Part shown: one piece after another, positions 9,505 through 19,530 of the stretch | How positions within the stretch are numbered: position 1 is the first letter of the stretch | How the letters are laid out: each line of letters opens with the position of its first letter | Origin: Isoetes taiwanensis | Taxonomy: Eukaryota > Streptophyta > Lycopodiopsida > Isoetales > Isoetaceae | NCBI GenBank assembly: GCA_021234155.1 | Contig: JAJEKV010000536.1 | Span: forward strand, 27,333-91,332 | Direction of reading: 5' to 3' | Length of the DNA stretch: 64,000 bases | Translations under genes and position numbers: made by a program | Notes under the pieces: model-generated | What the model was told of the DNA's origin: nothing | Databases searched by the model: none | Seen by the model: the letters and a program-made list of their open reading frames with translations, nothing else

Positions 9505-12096
9505 TTGTGCTCGCTAAAGCGTAGTTGAGTATGCAGTGGCACTTAAAGCTTGCTTTAGAACATATCTATATTCATACGTTGTATATAGTTGCTACATCTT
9601 AAGCTTATTTCCATGCGGTAAAACAAAGTTGTCTTAACAGCAGGCTCAGACGTCATGAAACCTTGAGTCTTTTACAGTGATATATGAAAAATTGGGTATT
9701 CTCGTCTCATTTGCCACAACCCTACAGTATGATGCAAGAGCAGAAATGAATTCCAAAGATGAGTTCAAAAGATAAAAACTTACAAATATTCAACAGGAGC
9801 AGGAGCAGAGTCGGTGAACCAAAAGAATGAATTGCCAAGATGAGTTCAAAAGACAAAAACATACAAATATTCAACAGTGCCCGCCGCGCTGAAAGATGAA
9901 TATGCCATAGACCTGAATGATAATTGAAATGAAAATGGATTGCTTTCCATCCTACTACTCTTTTCACTTATACGTAATTCAAGTCTTTTGTCCAACCAAA
10001 AACGGCCTCAAATAATGTGGTGCTGGTCTTTGAATGATGACTGGCGACTATACTCGATGCAGTCAATTGCCCCAAACAAAAAGCAACAAATGTTGTAAAC
10101 TTTCTATACAAATAGAATCTGTGGTGAAGCAAATGTTAGCCACTGAGAGCATAAAACAATCAAATTAATATTGAATCGTCTTCAAGCACAAAATGCTTCC
10201 CCTTAAAAAAAAAGCCATAATGTTTGCCACCACTCTCATATTTGGTGCACAGTCAAAGCCATACCATGCCATTTCACCATTCCACGTTCCTAAGCATATT
10301 GACACAATACTATATCATACCTAACCTAATAAGCAGAGATCCTGGGTCTATTGGAGGTGCTTGTGTGATGTCCTATAGCTGCCTGCTTCCGATCAGTTAG
10401 CCTACACAACAAAATGGAAAATATTAGGACAGATCAAAAGTACTCATTTACAAATCAACCAAGCAGAGCTCATATTTCAAATAATGGACTATGTAGAGTC
10501 AAGTCTTTTTTCAATTTTTTTTTTTCCAACGAAGCTGCTTCTAAAACAATCAATTTGCATGCATTCTAGTACAACAGACTTAGAAATAGACTGTCATATA
10601 ATATTGTCTTAATCTCCTTCCTGTATAGGATCATATGTTTCATGAAAGAACCTTTTGATATGCCATATCCCTCTCAAAATGCTACTGCCATCAAAATCCA
10701 TTTACATGGTTAGCAAAACACTGCCTACTTGCAATAAGATCCACTGCCTACTTGCAAACATGGTAAGGAAATGCCATAGCTGTAAGTTTGTAAGACCAGG
10801 ATATTGCTAAGCTGAAAATTAAAATACTGGAACAGACTAAATATTCTTTGCCTTGTCTTCATTAAAAGCCTGGGTATGGACATTCTATTGTTTACGTGGG
10901 TGTTTTGCAAATGCGATTTCGCAGTTGATAGAGGAAACAACAAATATGCAGGAAATGCCAGAAGAATTAGAGCTTTTGGAAAGCCAGTGCCTGAAATGCC
11001 AATGCAGATTTAGATTTTCCAGAAAACTCCATTAAACGTCAGCTTATTTCTTCTATCTACAGTATCATCTATTCTACAGTATCTACTCCATTCTATCTTG
11101 CCACAGCCGGTAACCACAAATGCAAAGAAAGAACAACTTGAAAAGATTGTACCTGTTTCAGCGATTCCTCTGCGTTAAAGCCTGAAAGAAAAAATTTACA
11201 ATAGTTTCTTACAGCGATGCAAAGATCCAATTTATGCACACATAAGAGGTCATCCGCATACCTGCTCGGCAGGGTTTTTCATTCCAAGAATATGAGGCTC
11301 TGTTGAAAAAACGGTGGGTTGTCTACAAACAAAGAAGAAAATGAAATAGATTCAATCTTTGGGCAAAGAACATGCACCAAAGAATTCTGAAAACAAACCT
11401 TAATCTCGAGAACAACCCAGGGCCGAACCGGTAAGCAAAAATCGAAGCACTTACCCTTATAAGCTTTATCTAGCCGACTCTTTTTCGTAGCCGAATACTG
11501 CACCAAAAGGAGAAAAAAAGAAAGATGGTTGTAGCAAAACTGGCAGAAAGATGGATGGATTCAAACTCCAAAACCTTAATCATGGATGCATGGAGGAGAT
11601 TGTCACCATGATCTCGCCATCGAGAATAACGCCTGCTAGAAGAAAAAAAAATGAAGCTTTTGCCCGAAAACTCAAAAATCAGAACATTTGCGGGAAAAAA
11701 GCGTAGCGCCTACAAGAAAACTTAGTAAAGACACAATTTAAATAAGTAGATAACTACAAAAAAAGGGTCCAAAATAACTCATAGTCTTAGTAAATATTAA
11801 TATATGTCACATTGACATATTGCCATTGCCAATGCAAGAATTAAGGGAAAACACGTTAAAAATCGAAAATCTTTTCGCAAAAAGAAAAAGTTGTCTATTC
11901 AAAAAATGGAAATCAATATGTTCAAGAGACGAAATGTCTCGAAATTCCTCTGTGTTGAGTGGGCTCTAAAGCTGATTAGCCGAATTGGTCCGATTTAGAT
12001 CAAACTGCATATCAAATTGCATGCAGATGAAGAAGCTCAACACTGGGCGGGAAAGAAAAGGAAATACGGAAAGGGAAATTCTATTTTTTCTACATT
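9505..12096. other. No firm gene; possible spliced minus-strand transcript at 10.3-11.6 kb
   Basis: On the minus strand 10.33-11.6 kb contains several segments bounded by good splice signals: a block ending near 11463 with ATAAGG-GTAAGT, a block at about 11265-11321 (after GTTTGTAG, before GTATGC), a block at about 11155-11182 (after TTCTTTCAG, before GTAC) and one starting near 10403. The last three join without a stop for about 30 codons, but the first does not join in frame. This fits a spliced non-coding RNA or a decayed gene. 9722-9967 has a direct repeat around GAGTTCAAAAGAYAAAAAC. Confidence 0.25.
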
Positions 12097-12176
12097 TACT
12101 AACAAATAAAATTGTAAAAATATATAAAGTAAGCAATACTAACAAATAAAATTGTAAAAATATATAATGTAATCAA
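12097..12176. repeat. 40-bp perfect-period tandem duplication
   Basis: Two units starting TACTAACAAATAAAATTGTA, followed by a T-tract. Confidence 0.85.
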
Positions 12177-13118
12177 TAATTTTTTTTTTTCATAATCATG
12201 GCCATTCTATTGAAGGGCAACTTTTTCCTAAGCTTTTCTATTGAATGGTAAAAAACTTTCCTTGCCATTCTTAAGAAGGTCTGAAAAATTTTAGCCATTC
12301 TTTGCATGGCTAAGACCCCAAGAATGATACCGAACATTTCAAATTTAAGGCTTGGCTATGTAGATGACTCGACCTCACCAAAAACAGAACGATATTGGCT
12401 TCCCAACTTATGGGGTAGAATGTTGTGTCATACTTCAACATGAAAATATCAACTTCCTAAAGAAATGAGCATGACATACACATTACATCATGAGTCAATA
12501 TAAGACAGACACAAAATCCATTGCTAATAACTTAAAAAGCACCTTCAATTGAGCTAATTCCATTGCTGATAGCCATTTAATGACCATTTGGAACATGAAT
12601 TCAGGCGTTGTATTGCAGATTCTATTCCTAATTCCCTTCTTGGAACACTAATTATGCTCTCTTTCAGCCAGTAAGAAGATTCTTCAGCAGTTAGGGAGCT
12701 CGCCTTTGTTTATTATAACTTCTTCATTTACAAGATAAGAACGACGCATGTAGAAAAGCAAGGAGTTTTTGTATGGAAATCTATATATGTGTAACCTCCA
12801 TAAGGTGCAAGGAATAAGAAATCCAGAAGCTTGAGTCTCCAAGGGAGTTCACAACATCCTTCTTGTAAGGAGATGCTCTGCTATTCTATTTCCAGAATTC
12901 CGCAATGCTTTGCTTGCAAGTAGGGGTGAGAGAATCCCACCTCATCTTCCCTCCTGGGGTTTAACCTTTATCATACTACGTGCTCAGTGTCGGGTCATGA
13001 GCTCGAAGTAGTAAGAGACTTGACTGTACAATGTACCACCACTCGCGCAAAAGTCCAGCCAAAATTCCACAATCATTTCTAACGGTTCATTTGATTAATT
13101 AGATTAATGGAACTTTTG
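12177..13118. other. No gene recognised
   Basis: AT-rich DNA without an open frame of interest or recognisable element ends. Confidence 0.5.
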
Positions 13119-13455
13119 GAATCCAAGACCCCTGCTTACCTTTCCTTCCTCTCACGTAAATTTGGAGCACCCCATATGCTTACTTTGCATAAGCTTGCAA
13201 AAATATTGAGATCTCCCTATGCTCATGCCTGAGGACTTTAAAATCCAAGACTTCTATATGCTTAACTTTGAAATCCAAGACCCATATGCTTACCTTGCCT
13301 GCTTCTCAAGTAAATTTGGAGCACCCCATATGCTTACCTTGCATAGACTTGCAAAAAAATGAGATCTCCCTATGCTCATGCCTGAGGACTTTGAAATCCA
13401 AGACCCCCATATGCTTACCTTGCCTGCTTCTCAAGTAAGTTTGGAGCACCCCATA
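13119..13455. repeat. Complex tandem repeat, unit about 122 bp
   Basis: Two full units (13119-13240, 13271-13393), one 30-bp partial unit between them and a truncated unit to 13455. Shared landmarks are AAATCCAAGACCC, TTTGGAGCACCCCATATGC and GAGATCTCCCTATGCTCATG. A purine-rich A/G tract follows at 13470-13535. Confidence 0.85.
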
Positions 13456-13572
13456 ATTTTGCACATCTCGAAAAGAAAAGAAAAAAAAAAAAAAAGAAGA
13501 AAAAAGAAAAAAAGAAAGAAAGAAAGGGAAGAAGCAGTCTTGGCCTTTCGTTCAGACTATACATCAAAGTGA

Positions 13573-13700
13573 TCTACTACAATGGCATCGATTCGAGCCA
13601 TCGGATTGGCATTCTACGGAGGGACGAGTTATCTTTATATATACTCTCAAATCGGTTAGATGGTTATCGGCATCTTCTCACAGCAACATTCCTTCTTTGA
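13573..13700 (+). promoter_or_regulatory. Promoter-like block with TATA and shared leader
   Basis: It contains GACGAGTTATCTTTATATAT followed by TTATCGGCATCTTCTCACAGCA. A similar order, GACGAGGCTATTTATA then TTATCAGCATCTTCTCACAACA, occurs at 40.24-40.32 kb, and the RY modules share ATCGGCGCTTTCTC. Whether it is active is unknown; no plus-strand gene follows before the convergent kinase. Confidence 0.3.
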
Positions 13701-13949
13701 CCTCTGGTTTGTTTTCTGTAACCTTGTTTTTTATTGTTTCCTCATCAACTTATTGAAGGTATTAGATTAATGGAACTTTTTGGATATATTATTTTTCTGT
13801 CACTCATCTTAGCCAGTAGAGATTTCTTGTAGCCCTACCAACAATACTTATGGAAGTTTCGGGATTCCAAATTTACTCCAAATACATTCAAGGTTAAATT
13901 TTGCTAAATCCAATTTACAGACTTAAATATTCAGTAGTGTGCAGCTCAT

Positions 13950-15591
13950 TTAAGGAATTCGGCAACATTCATGGGCATCTACATAATAAGAACTATTCTC
14001 ATAGGAGAATTTGACACCAATTATAGTATCAACATCATCCAAAGTTATAACATACTCACTTACCATCCATCTATCTTCATCTGATCCCTCATATGTCTGA
14101 TCCCTCACTATGCAAACCTTGCCATCAGGGTAACGCCGTAGCCAAGATACCAGCACAACACCGCAAAATCCAGTCAATGTAAACTGCACATGTAGTTTTT
14201 CGTCTACTATTGGGATACCTTCAAGCCTTGGCTGTAGTCCGATATCATTCTGATTTGCTTCCTTATTAGATAACTGACAGATTGAGTCTTTGATTTCTTC
14301 ATAGGGAGTATTTGTCAATAGTTCTTCTATAACAAGCCAAAGCTCCTGGCATATCTCCTCAAAGGAGGGCCGTTCCGAGGCAGTTTTACTATGAGAACGA
14401 TGAATCAAGTTATCCAAACTTTGGGGCACCTGAGTTTCAGTTAGAAACTCAGAACAAGTAATCCCAAAGCTATAGACATCTACATTTCGTGTGTAATACC
14501 CTTCCTCAACCCCATTACATAATAGTTCAGGGGCCATGTACCTTTTTGTGCCTATATTCAAAGTATTACAGTTTTGTGTCCCAAATTCAGCTTTGACATG
14601 TACCAAAATCAGCAACCTTTACTAAATGATTCTGATCATCTCTGCTCCTCACTAAAACATTCTCTGGTTTGAGGTCACGATGGATCACATTGTTTTTATG
14701 CAAGTGCCTCATTCCCTTGGCTATTTGAAGCATCATATCAGTTAGCTGTGGCAAAGGAAATGGACAGTTACTTTTCTCATTCTTCAGCTGGTTCAGATTT
14801 TTCTGCATGAGCTCCAGGACAAGGACCTTTTGCCTCCTTTCAGTTTCAGAATGACCTAATACTTTTAAGATATGGGAGGAGTCCAAAGCTTGTAATTTGG
14901 AGGGCACATCTATTTCTTGTTGCAACTGGCCTCCTTCATAATGAAAAATTTTCACTGCTACTTCTAATCCATGCCAAGTTGCTGCATACACTGTTCCAAA
15001 AGATCCAGCACCCAAAGGTCTAATTTCTGGGATATTCAAGTCATCATAGAGGATCTTATATGGAGAAGAGCGAGCAGTATTATTTTGAGAGGAAACAACA
15101 TCTAATGTTGTCAGTAGAAGATCAGTATCGCTCTCTATGGAACGGTGAAGATCTTTCCAAATTGACAATTTAGGAGACTGGGGATTGTAGATCAACCTAT
15201 TCATCATATGCACATATCTTATAAAATCGTCAATAATCTCAGCAAACTCACCTGAACTTGGTATTGCAACTGCGCTATGATGGCTTGTTCGATTGGTACA
15301 ACAACATTTACCAAGATGAAGAGCCGATTTGAGAACAGTAACCAGGTGCCATCCCACCGACTCTGCCTTATCAGACTTGTTTTCGATTTCTTGAGCGAAC
15401 ACTCCCGTCCACAGGTTTAGATACCGTGATGTGTTGTCTGCTAGAAGTTTAAGCACAATAACTCTCCCATCTGCTGCTTTTAAGCTACTGATCTGATTTT
15501 TAACACTAAGGATGATAGTTATCCAATTATCATCAAGGGAGGATGGCCATAACCTTATAATGAATCGCCTCATTGTTGCAAGCATATCCAT
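13950..15591 (-). pseudogene. Protein kinase with helical N-terminal domain and AIR9-like C-terminal domain, one frameshift
   Basis: Two overlapping frames form one gene. Counting from the upstream ATG at 15648, residues about 45-190 form an alpha-helical domain shared with the divergent neighbour (WITIIL, FLAD/LLAD, GEFAEIIDDF, MMNRLI). A complete TKL-type kinase domain follows: glycine loop GAGSFGTVY at 213, VAVK lysine 233, HRDLKPENV at 323, ADFG at 346-349, then in the second frame YMAPELL and DVYSFGIT. After the kinase comes a beta-rich segment (LTGFCGVVLVSWLRRYPDGK then YVITLDDVDTIIGVKF) resembling AIR9-type Ig-like domains. One extra base at about 14595, just after DFG, breaks the frame; everything else is open, so it is a very recent pseudogene, an allele or a sequence error. 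The start at 15591 is chosen because it aligns with the neighbour's start. The N-terminal domain may be of the HeLo/MLKL type, but I cannot confirm this. Confidence 0.8.
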
Positions 15592-15919
15592 TTTTGTCAG
15601 ATCTACAAGAGTGTACAGTAAGCAAGAGCTGATTAGCCATTCCTTCAAATTATAAGATATGGACAGCTGATTACAGCTGTCTAAAAGAGTTGAACATCTC
15701 TAAAAGAGTTGCTGGTGACAGTGGGACCGCGATTAAAAATGCTAAATTCTTGAAAAACCCGCGTATTTTATGTGGTTCAAAAATGACACCGAGGAAACCG
15801 TGGATAAGGCCACGAATAGGTTGTGAATATCCAACTAAAAGAGTTGACTTAGACAGCTGTAACCCGCAAGAGCATTCCTTGGAATCTTAAGCCGTCGTAT
15901 TTTCCTGGTAATTTCAACA
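15592..15919. promoter_or_regulatory. Bidirectional promoter region of the kinase pair
   Basis: About 330 bp separate the two chosen start codons. It contains a perfect palindrome GACAGCTG-ATTA-CAGCTGTC (15662-15681), another GACAGCTGT at 15852-15860 and three copies of AAAAGAGTTG (about 15683, 15701 and 15837). CAGCTG is an E-box core bound by bHLH factors. The arrangement suggests shared control of both genes. Confidence 0.55.
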
Positions 15920-17521
15920 TTGGAATTTGGAATAAGAACGATTAGGAAGCATTTTTGTTTGTTAAAATTCATGGCCGCTTCAAAAAATTGGATCTCTTGT
16001 ATCCTGGATCTGGGAAAGCAGATCACTGAAGTAGAAACAAACGATACACGGTTTTTGGCTCTCCATTTCCTTGCAGACTATGTTGTGCAATATGTGGAGT
16101 GGTGGACTACCCAGTTTGATGAACAACTGAAAGTGAAGCCTGAAGAGGCGGCCGCAGTTGGACGGTGGCTTGCTGCGGTTTTGGATATGGTCCTCGAGCT
16201 CTGTAACGCAGAAGCAAACCCAAGTAAAATTGAAGGTGAGTCTATGATGCCAAGTCAAGGTGAATTCTTAGAATGTGTTAATCATCTTAGAACGTATACA
16301 CAAATGATGAATCGTCTCATAAGACGCCTTCTTCCATGTCATGATAAGAAATTATTTATTCTTCAACGTCTACAGCATAAGGTGGAAGTTGATTGTAGCC
16401 TTCTGCACGAGATTATAGAAAATGGGTTCGAAGGACATAAGTCTCAGCCAGTGCTTCACAGAGTTGCCTGGGAAGATATACACGTAAACCATGCATGTTC
16501 ATTCGATATTAAAAGGACTAGCCCAAAGCAAATCTCTACGTATTCAGAGATTTATAAAGCTGAATGGCATGGGTTACCTGTTCTGCTGGAGGAAAACAGT
16601 GCCAGTCTAGAGGAGCTAATGAAGTATCAACATTGTGATTCGTCTCACGTCATGCGACTGATTGGCCACTCCGCAAATAAAGATGGAACAAAGTTCGTTA
16701 TTATGGAGCATATGGACGGAAGCTTTGGCGATCTTTCCTTTAGAAGGCTTCCTTTGGCAGAAGCAATTGACATCGTGATACAAGTTACAAAAATGACACA
16801 GCACCTCTTCCATCGTGATCGAGTACTTTGTAATTCTGTAATTCGTGGTTTAAATTGGTTTTCTGCAAGTTCCGTTTGCTTCAGAGTTAGAGCTAACGGG
16901 ACGTACTCAGTAAAGGCAGTGCCTTTCGTTTCGGACCATGAGAAACGGTCAGAAACTGTCTCAGTAAAGGCAGTGCATCATGGCTTTCAGAAGAGGTTCC
17001 CTATGCTTCTCAGAAAACGCGTTTGCAGTTTCCTTATGGCTGCAATCAAAGCGAGGCCGGAACAGGAAGTACCCGCAAGTCTTCCGATAGTATTGGATAG
17101 CTTAAATCGTTTCTCTCAACGTATGGAGTTTGAAAGTATTTGTCAACAACTGTGGGTTGTGATGGAAGAAGTATTGACAGGGTACTTTGATGCTGCAAAA
17201 CTCAAACGCCTGCTTCCCGACTCTTATTTGCCAAGAGACCCACTCTCTCTCATTGAACAACCATTTTCTAAAATGGCAAGTACTAAGATTGCCTCAAATC
17301 TCATATCTCAATTTCCTGAAGACCCGCTACCTCTCACTGAAAAAACATTGTCTAAAATTGCAATTACTAGGGTTGCCACAAATCTCATATCTCTTCCCAA
17401 AGATTTGGCAAGTGGTGCTGAATTGCCAAAAGACCCACTCCCTCTTGTTGAAGAACCATCTTCCAAAAAGATGAAAACAGAGCATCATTTGAATACTAGC
17501 ACTAGCCTGCCAAAAAGATGA
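15920..17521 (+). CDS. Pseudokinase with helical N-terminal domain, divergent partner of the kinase
   Basis: A single open frame of 533 residues. Residues about 23-170 align with the neighbour's N-terminal domain (WISCIL, FLADYVVQYVEWWTTQF, QGEFLECVNHL, MMNRLI). The kinase-like part keeps the fold landmarks AEWHGLPV, DSSHVMRLIGHS and FVIMEHMDG, but the glycine loop is absent, the VAVK lysine is replaced (VLLE), HRDLKPEN has become HRDRVLCNS and no DFG or APE is found, so it cannot be an ordinary kinase. The end of the domain, FESICQQLWVVMEEVLTGY, matches the active kinase's FEEICQELWLVIEELLT. The C-terminal 100 residues are 2.5 imperfect repeats of a DPLPLxE...SKxAxTxxAxNLIS unit, ending in a lysine-rich stretch. 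Likely cytoplasmic; no signal peptide. An intact frame over 1.6 kb in a decayed region argues that it is or was recently expressed. Confidence 0.7.
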   Translation: MEFGIRTIRKHFCLLKFMAASKNWISCILDLGKQITEVETNDTRFLALHFLADYVVQYVEWWTTQFDEQLKVKPEEAAAVGRWLAAVLDMVLELCNAEANPSKIEGESMMPSQGEFLECVNHLRTYTQMMNRLIRRLLPCHDKKLFILQRLQHKVEVDCSLLHEIIENGFEGHKSQPVLHRVAWEDIHVNHACSFDIKRTSPKQISTYSEIYKAEWHGLPVLLEENSASLEELMKYQHCDSSHVMRLIGHSANKDGTKFVIMEHMDGSFGDLSFRRLPLAEAIDIVIQVTKMTQHLFHRDRVLCNSVIRGLNWFSASSVCFRVRANGTYSVKAVPFVSDHEKRSETVSVKAVHHGFQKRFPMLLRKRVCSFLMAAIKARPEQEVPASLPIVLDSLNRFSQRMEFESICQQLWVVMEEVLTGYFDAAKLKRLLPDSYLPRDPLSLIEQPFSKMASTKIASNLISQFPEDPLPLTEKTLSKIAITRVATNLISLPKDLASGAELPKDPLPLVEEPSSKKMKTEHHLNTSTSLPKR

Positions 17522-17847
17522 CCAGATTCCACTAACCAGGAAGTTTCTTGACTTGTTTAGCAAAAACTAGCAGCCTGTTGCTGATAAATCTGGGCTAAAC
17601 TGCCATAATGGGCATTCCATATTGCAGCTTCGGCACTTTGAAAATCATAATTTGGAAATCACACTTTTGTTTATCCAGCTGGCAGTTTTTTTTGCAACTC
17701 CTGGGCAAGATCCCTGTCAGTTGAAAATTTCTGATATCTGACTCCACTTAAGAAATTCCACTCCAAATTTCTGACTTAAGCAGCTAGAGTGATCACTTTG
17801 AAACTTGAATACACATGGATCGGTCTTATAAGCATTTTAAACTGCAG

Positions 17848-18130
17848 AAACATGCCGGTTTTGTATGGGGGGCCAAATCACAGTTGATCTAGATGATGAC
17901 GAAAAAGATGTCTCGAAATGCATAAACTATGAAAGAGAAGGTTCTATGACCTGTACAATTTGCCAAGGTTCTGGTCTCCAACCTAGATATTATTTGGACC
18001 GCAGGTAAGCGTCTTCCCTGAAATCAGAACCTAGAGCTCAGTGTTTGTTTGTATTATTCATGTAAAATGCAAGATGAAATTAGTAGACTGAGTTCCATGT
18101 CCACCTTTCAGGGAATCCACCTTCTACTGA
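17848..18130 (+). pseudogene. LQY1: LQY1 (DnaJ-type zinc-finger PSII repair protein), last two exons only
   Basis: LQY1 is a thylakoid protein with four CxxCxGxG-type motifs and disulfide isomerase activity that helps repair photosystem II. Here exon 17848-18004 (after an ACTGCAG acceptor, before GTAAGC) encodes CRFC, ITVDLDDDEKDVSKCIN, MTCTICQGSGLQPRYYLDRR. A last exon 18112-18130 (after TTTCAG) completes LDRRESTFY and a stop, matching the family's end at LDRR. Zinc motif 2 has lost its GSG and motif 3 has lost its second Cys (CINY), while motif 4 is intact. No upstream exons with the transit peptide, membrane segment or first motif lie between here and the pseudokinase, so this is a 5'-truncated copy. 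Splice sites are kept, so it arose by DNA duplication, not by retroposition. Confidence 0.8.
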
Positions 18131-18656
18131 TTGCTTTGCATGGTACAGAGAATAAAACCGCTCTGTAAGTCAAGATCGCTCCACACATGGCTGAAACCGG
18201 TGTAAAAATGACGGAATGAAGATGAAAAACCTGATATCCATCGCCACTCTGCTCGAAAACATTGCCCTGGGCGCCATTTTTTCCTGTCCTGAATTGTTCA
18301 TTTGAATAACACAATCTAAATCATGATAAAGAACAACGACAAAATTTATGATATCAGAGCGAGGTGTGCAACGGGACTTACCAGTCTGTGCAATGGAGCT
18401 TACCACAGGATATGTAGATTGCTTCAACATGCAGCCATTCAAGCCTCTGATAAGCCACATCGATAGAAAATGGAAAAACCACAATATTGCATACAAGAGA
18501 AGAGTGGCATCATAGGAGCACCGCAAAGTAAACACCTGAAAACTTAGAAGAGAAAGATTTTTCCCTAAAACTAACGGCCCTAAAAATCATCTCATGGTAT
18601 GGAATGGAGGGAAGAAAGAAGGCGGGCAAAAAAAAAATGTAACGCCCTAGAATTTT
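18131..18656. other. No gene recognised
   Basis: Minus-strand open frames at 18108-18704 have no recognisable domain and probably reflect chance. Confidence 0.4.
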
Positions 18657-19461
18657 ATTGGGAAATTTACCAAAAAAAACCTTAATTGTTGACTTAATTC
18701 CCAAAAAGCCCTTCGTATTTTTAAAATTCCCAAAATGCCCTTAAATCTTAAATATTCTCCTAAATAGCCCCGTACATTTTAAAAATCACCAAAAAGCACG
18801 CACATGATTATTCTTTAAAAGGCTTTAAATTCTTGGCTTCTTGATGCTAGAGATAAGCCTATCATTCCAATGCTAGAAATTATTCGAAGACAACTAGCTG
18901 AATGCTTTTACAAGAATCGTGTTGAAGGAGAAGGTTTGTGGGCATCTTGTGGAGAAGCTACTATATATGTTCAATGACATATTACAAAGGTCACTAGACG
19001 AGTTAGGAGGTACATAGTACTTCCTTCTGATGAATTTATATTTGAAGTACAAAGTACAAAACAATAAGTTATGGTTAATATCTAGTCTAAAACATGTTCA
19101 TGCTTAAAGTGACAAATGTGAGAATTCCCTTGGTTCTGTGAGCTTGTTGCTATTCTTTTTCGACGACAACGTCTAGAGCTTTATCCCCATCTAGATTGCA
19201 GAAATCCTACTTGACATTTACGTTGCATATTTTTGTCATAATGCCATGGTTTCTAATTTTTTTTTTTCCAAATTATTGTCATCATAACAAACATTTCTCC
19301 TATCGTCTATTGTAAAAACGTGCTCTTTGCTGATTTTTAAAATGCAAAGGGCTATTTGGGAAAATACTTAAGAATTAGGGGCATTTTGAGAATTTCAAAA
19401 ATATAAAGGGCTTTTTGGGAATTAAGTCAACAATTAAGGTTATTTTGGTAAATTTTCCAAT
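18657..19461 (+). mobile_element. Small Mutator-like element with long inverted repeats
   Basis: The arms 18657-18787 and 19332-19461 are inverted copies (about 130 bp, with shared runs such as CCTTAATTGTTGACTTAATT). Inside, 18835-19065 in the plus direction retains a MULE transposase relic: LDARDKPIIPMLEIIRRQL, then CFYKNRVEGEGL, then VRRYIVLPSDEFIFEVQS, broken by stops. The same protein region occurs as ARDMPILGMLELIR in the larger MULE at 30.1 kb. Long inverted repeats plus a MuDR-type relic make it a deletion derivative. No certain target duplication was found. Confidence 0.75.
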
Positions 19462-19489
19462 TTTATTTCACCAAAATAACTTTAGCCTA

Positions 19490-19530
19490 ATACTAGTAAA
19501 CGTGTGCCCGGCGTTGCCGGGCTAATGTCC
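19490..19530 (+). repeat. Dispersed GC-rich hairpin motif
   Basis: It contains ACTAGTAAACGTGTGCCCGG followed by CGTTGCCGGGC, whose GCCCGGC/GCCGGGC halves pair. A near match is at 48506-48533 (CTAGTAACAGGTGCCCGGCG) and a weaker one at 7713. Each probably marks one terminus of an unidentified repeat family. Confidence 0.5.

Noticed and set aside
15690-15890. Plus-strand ORF in the kinase intergenic region
   Set aside because: Lies in the shared promoter, has no domain and ends before the pseudokinase start.
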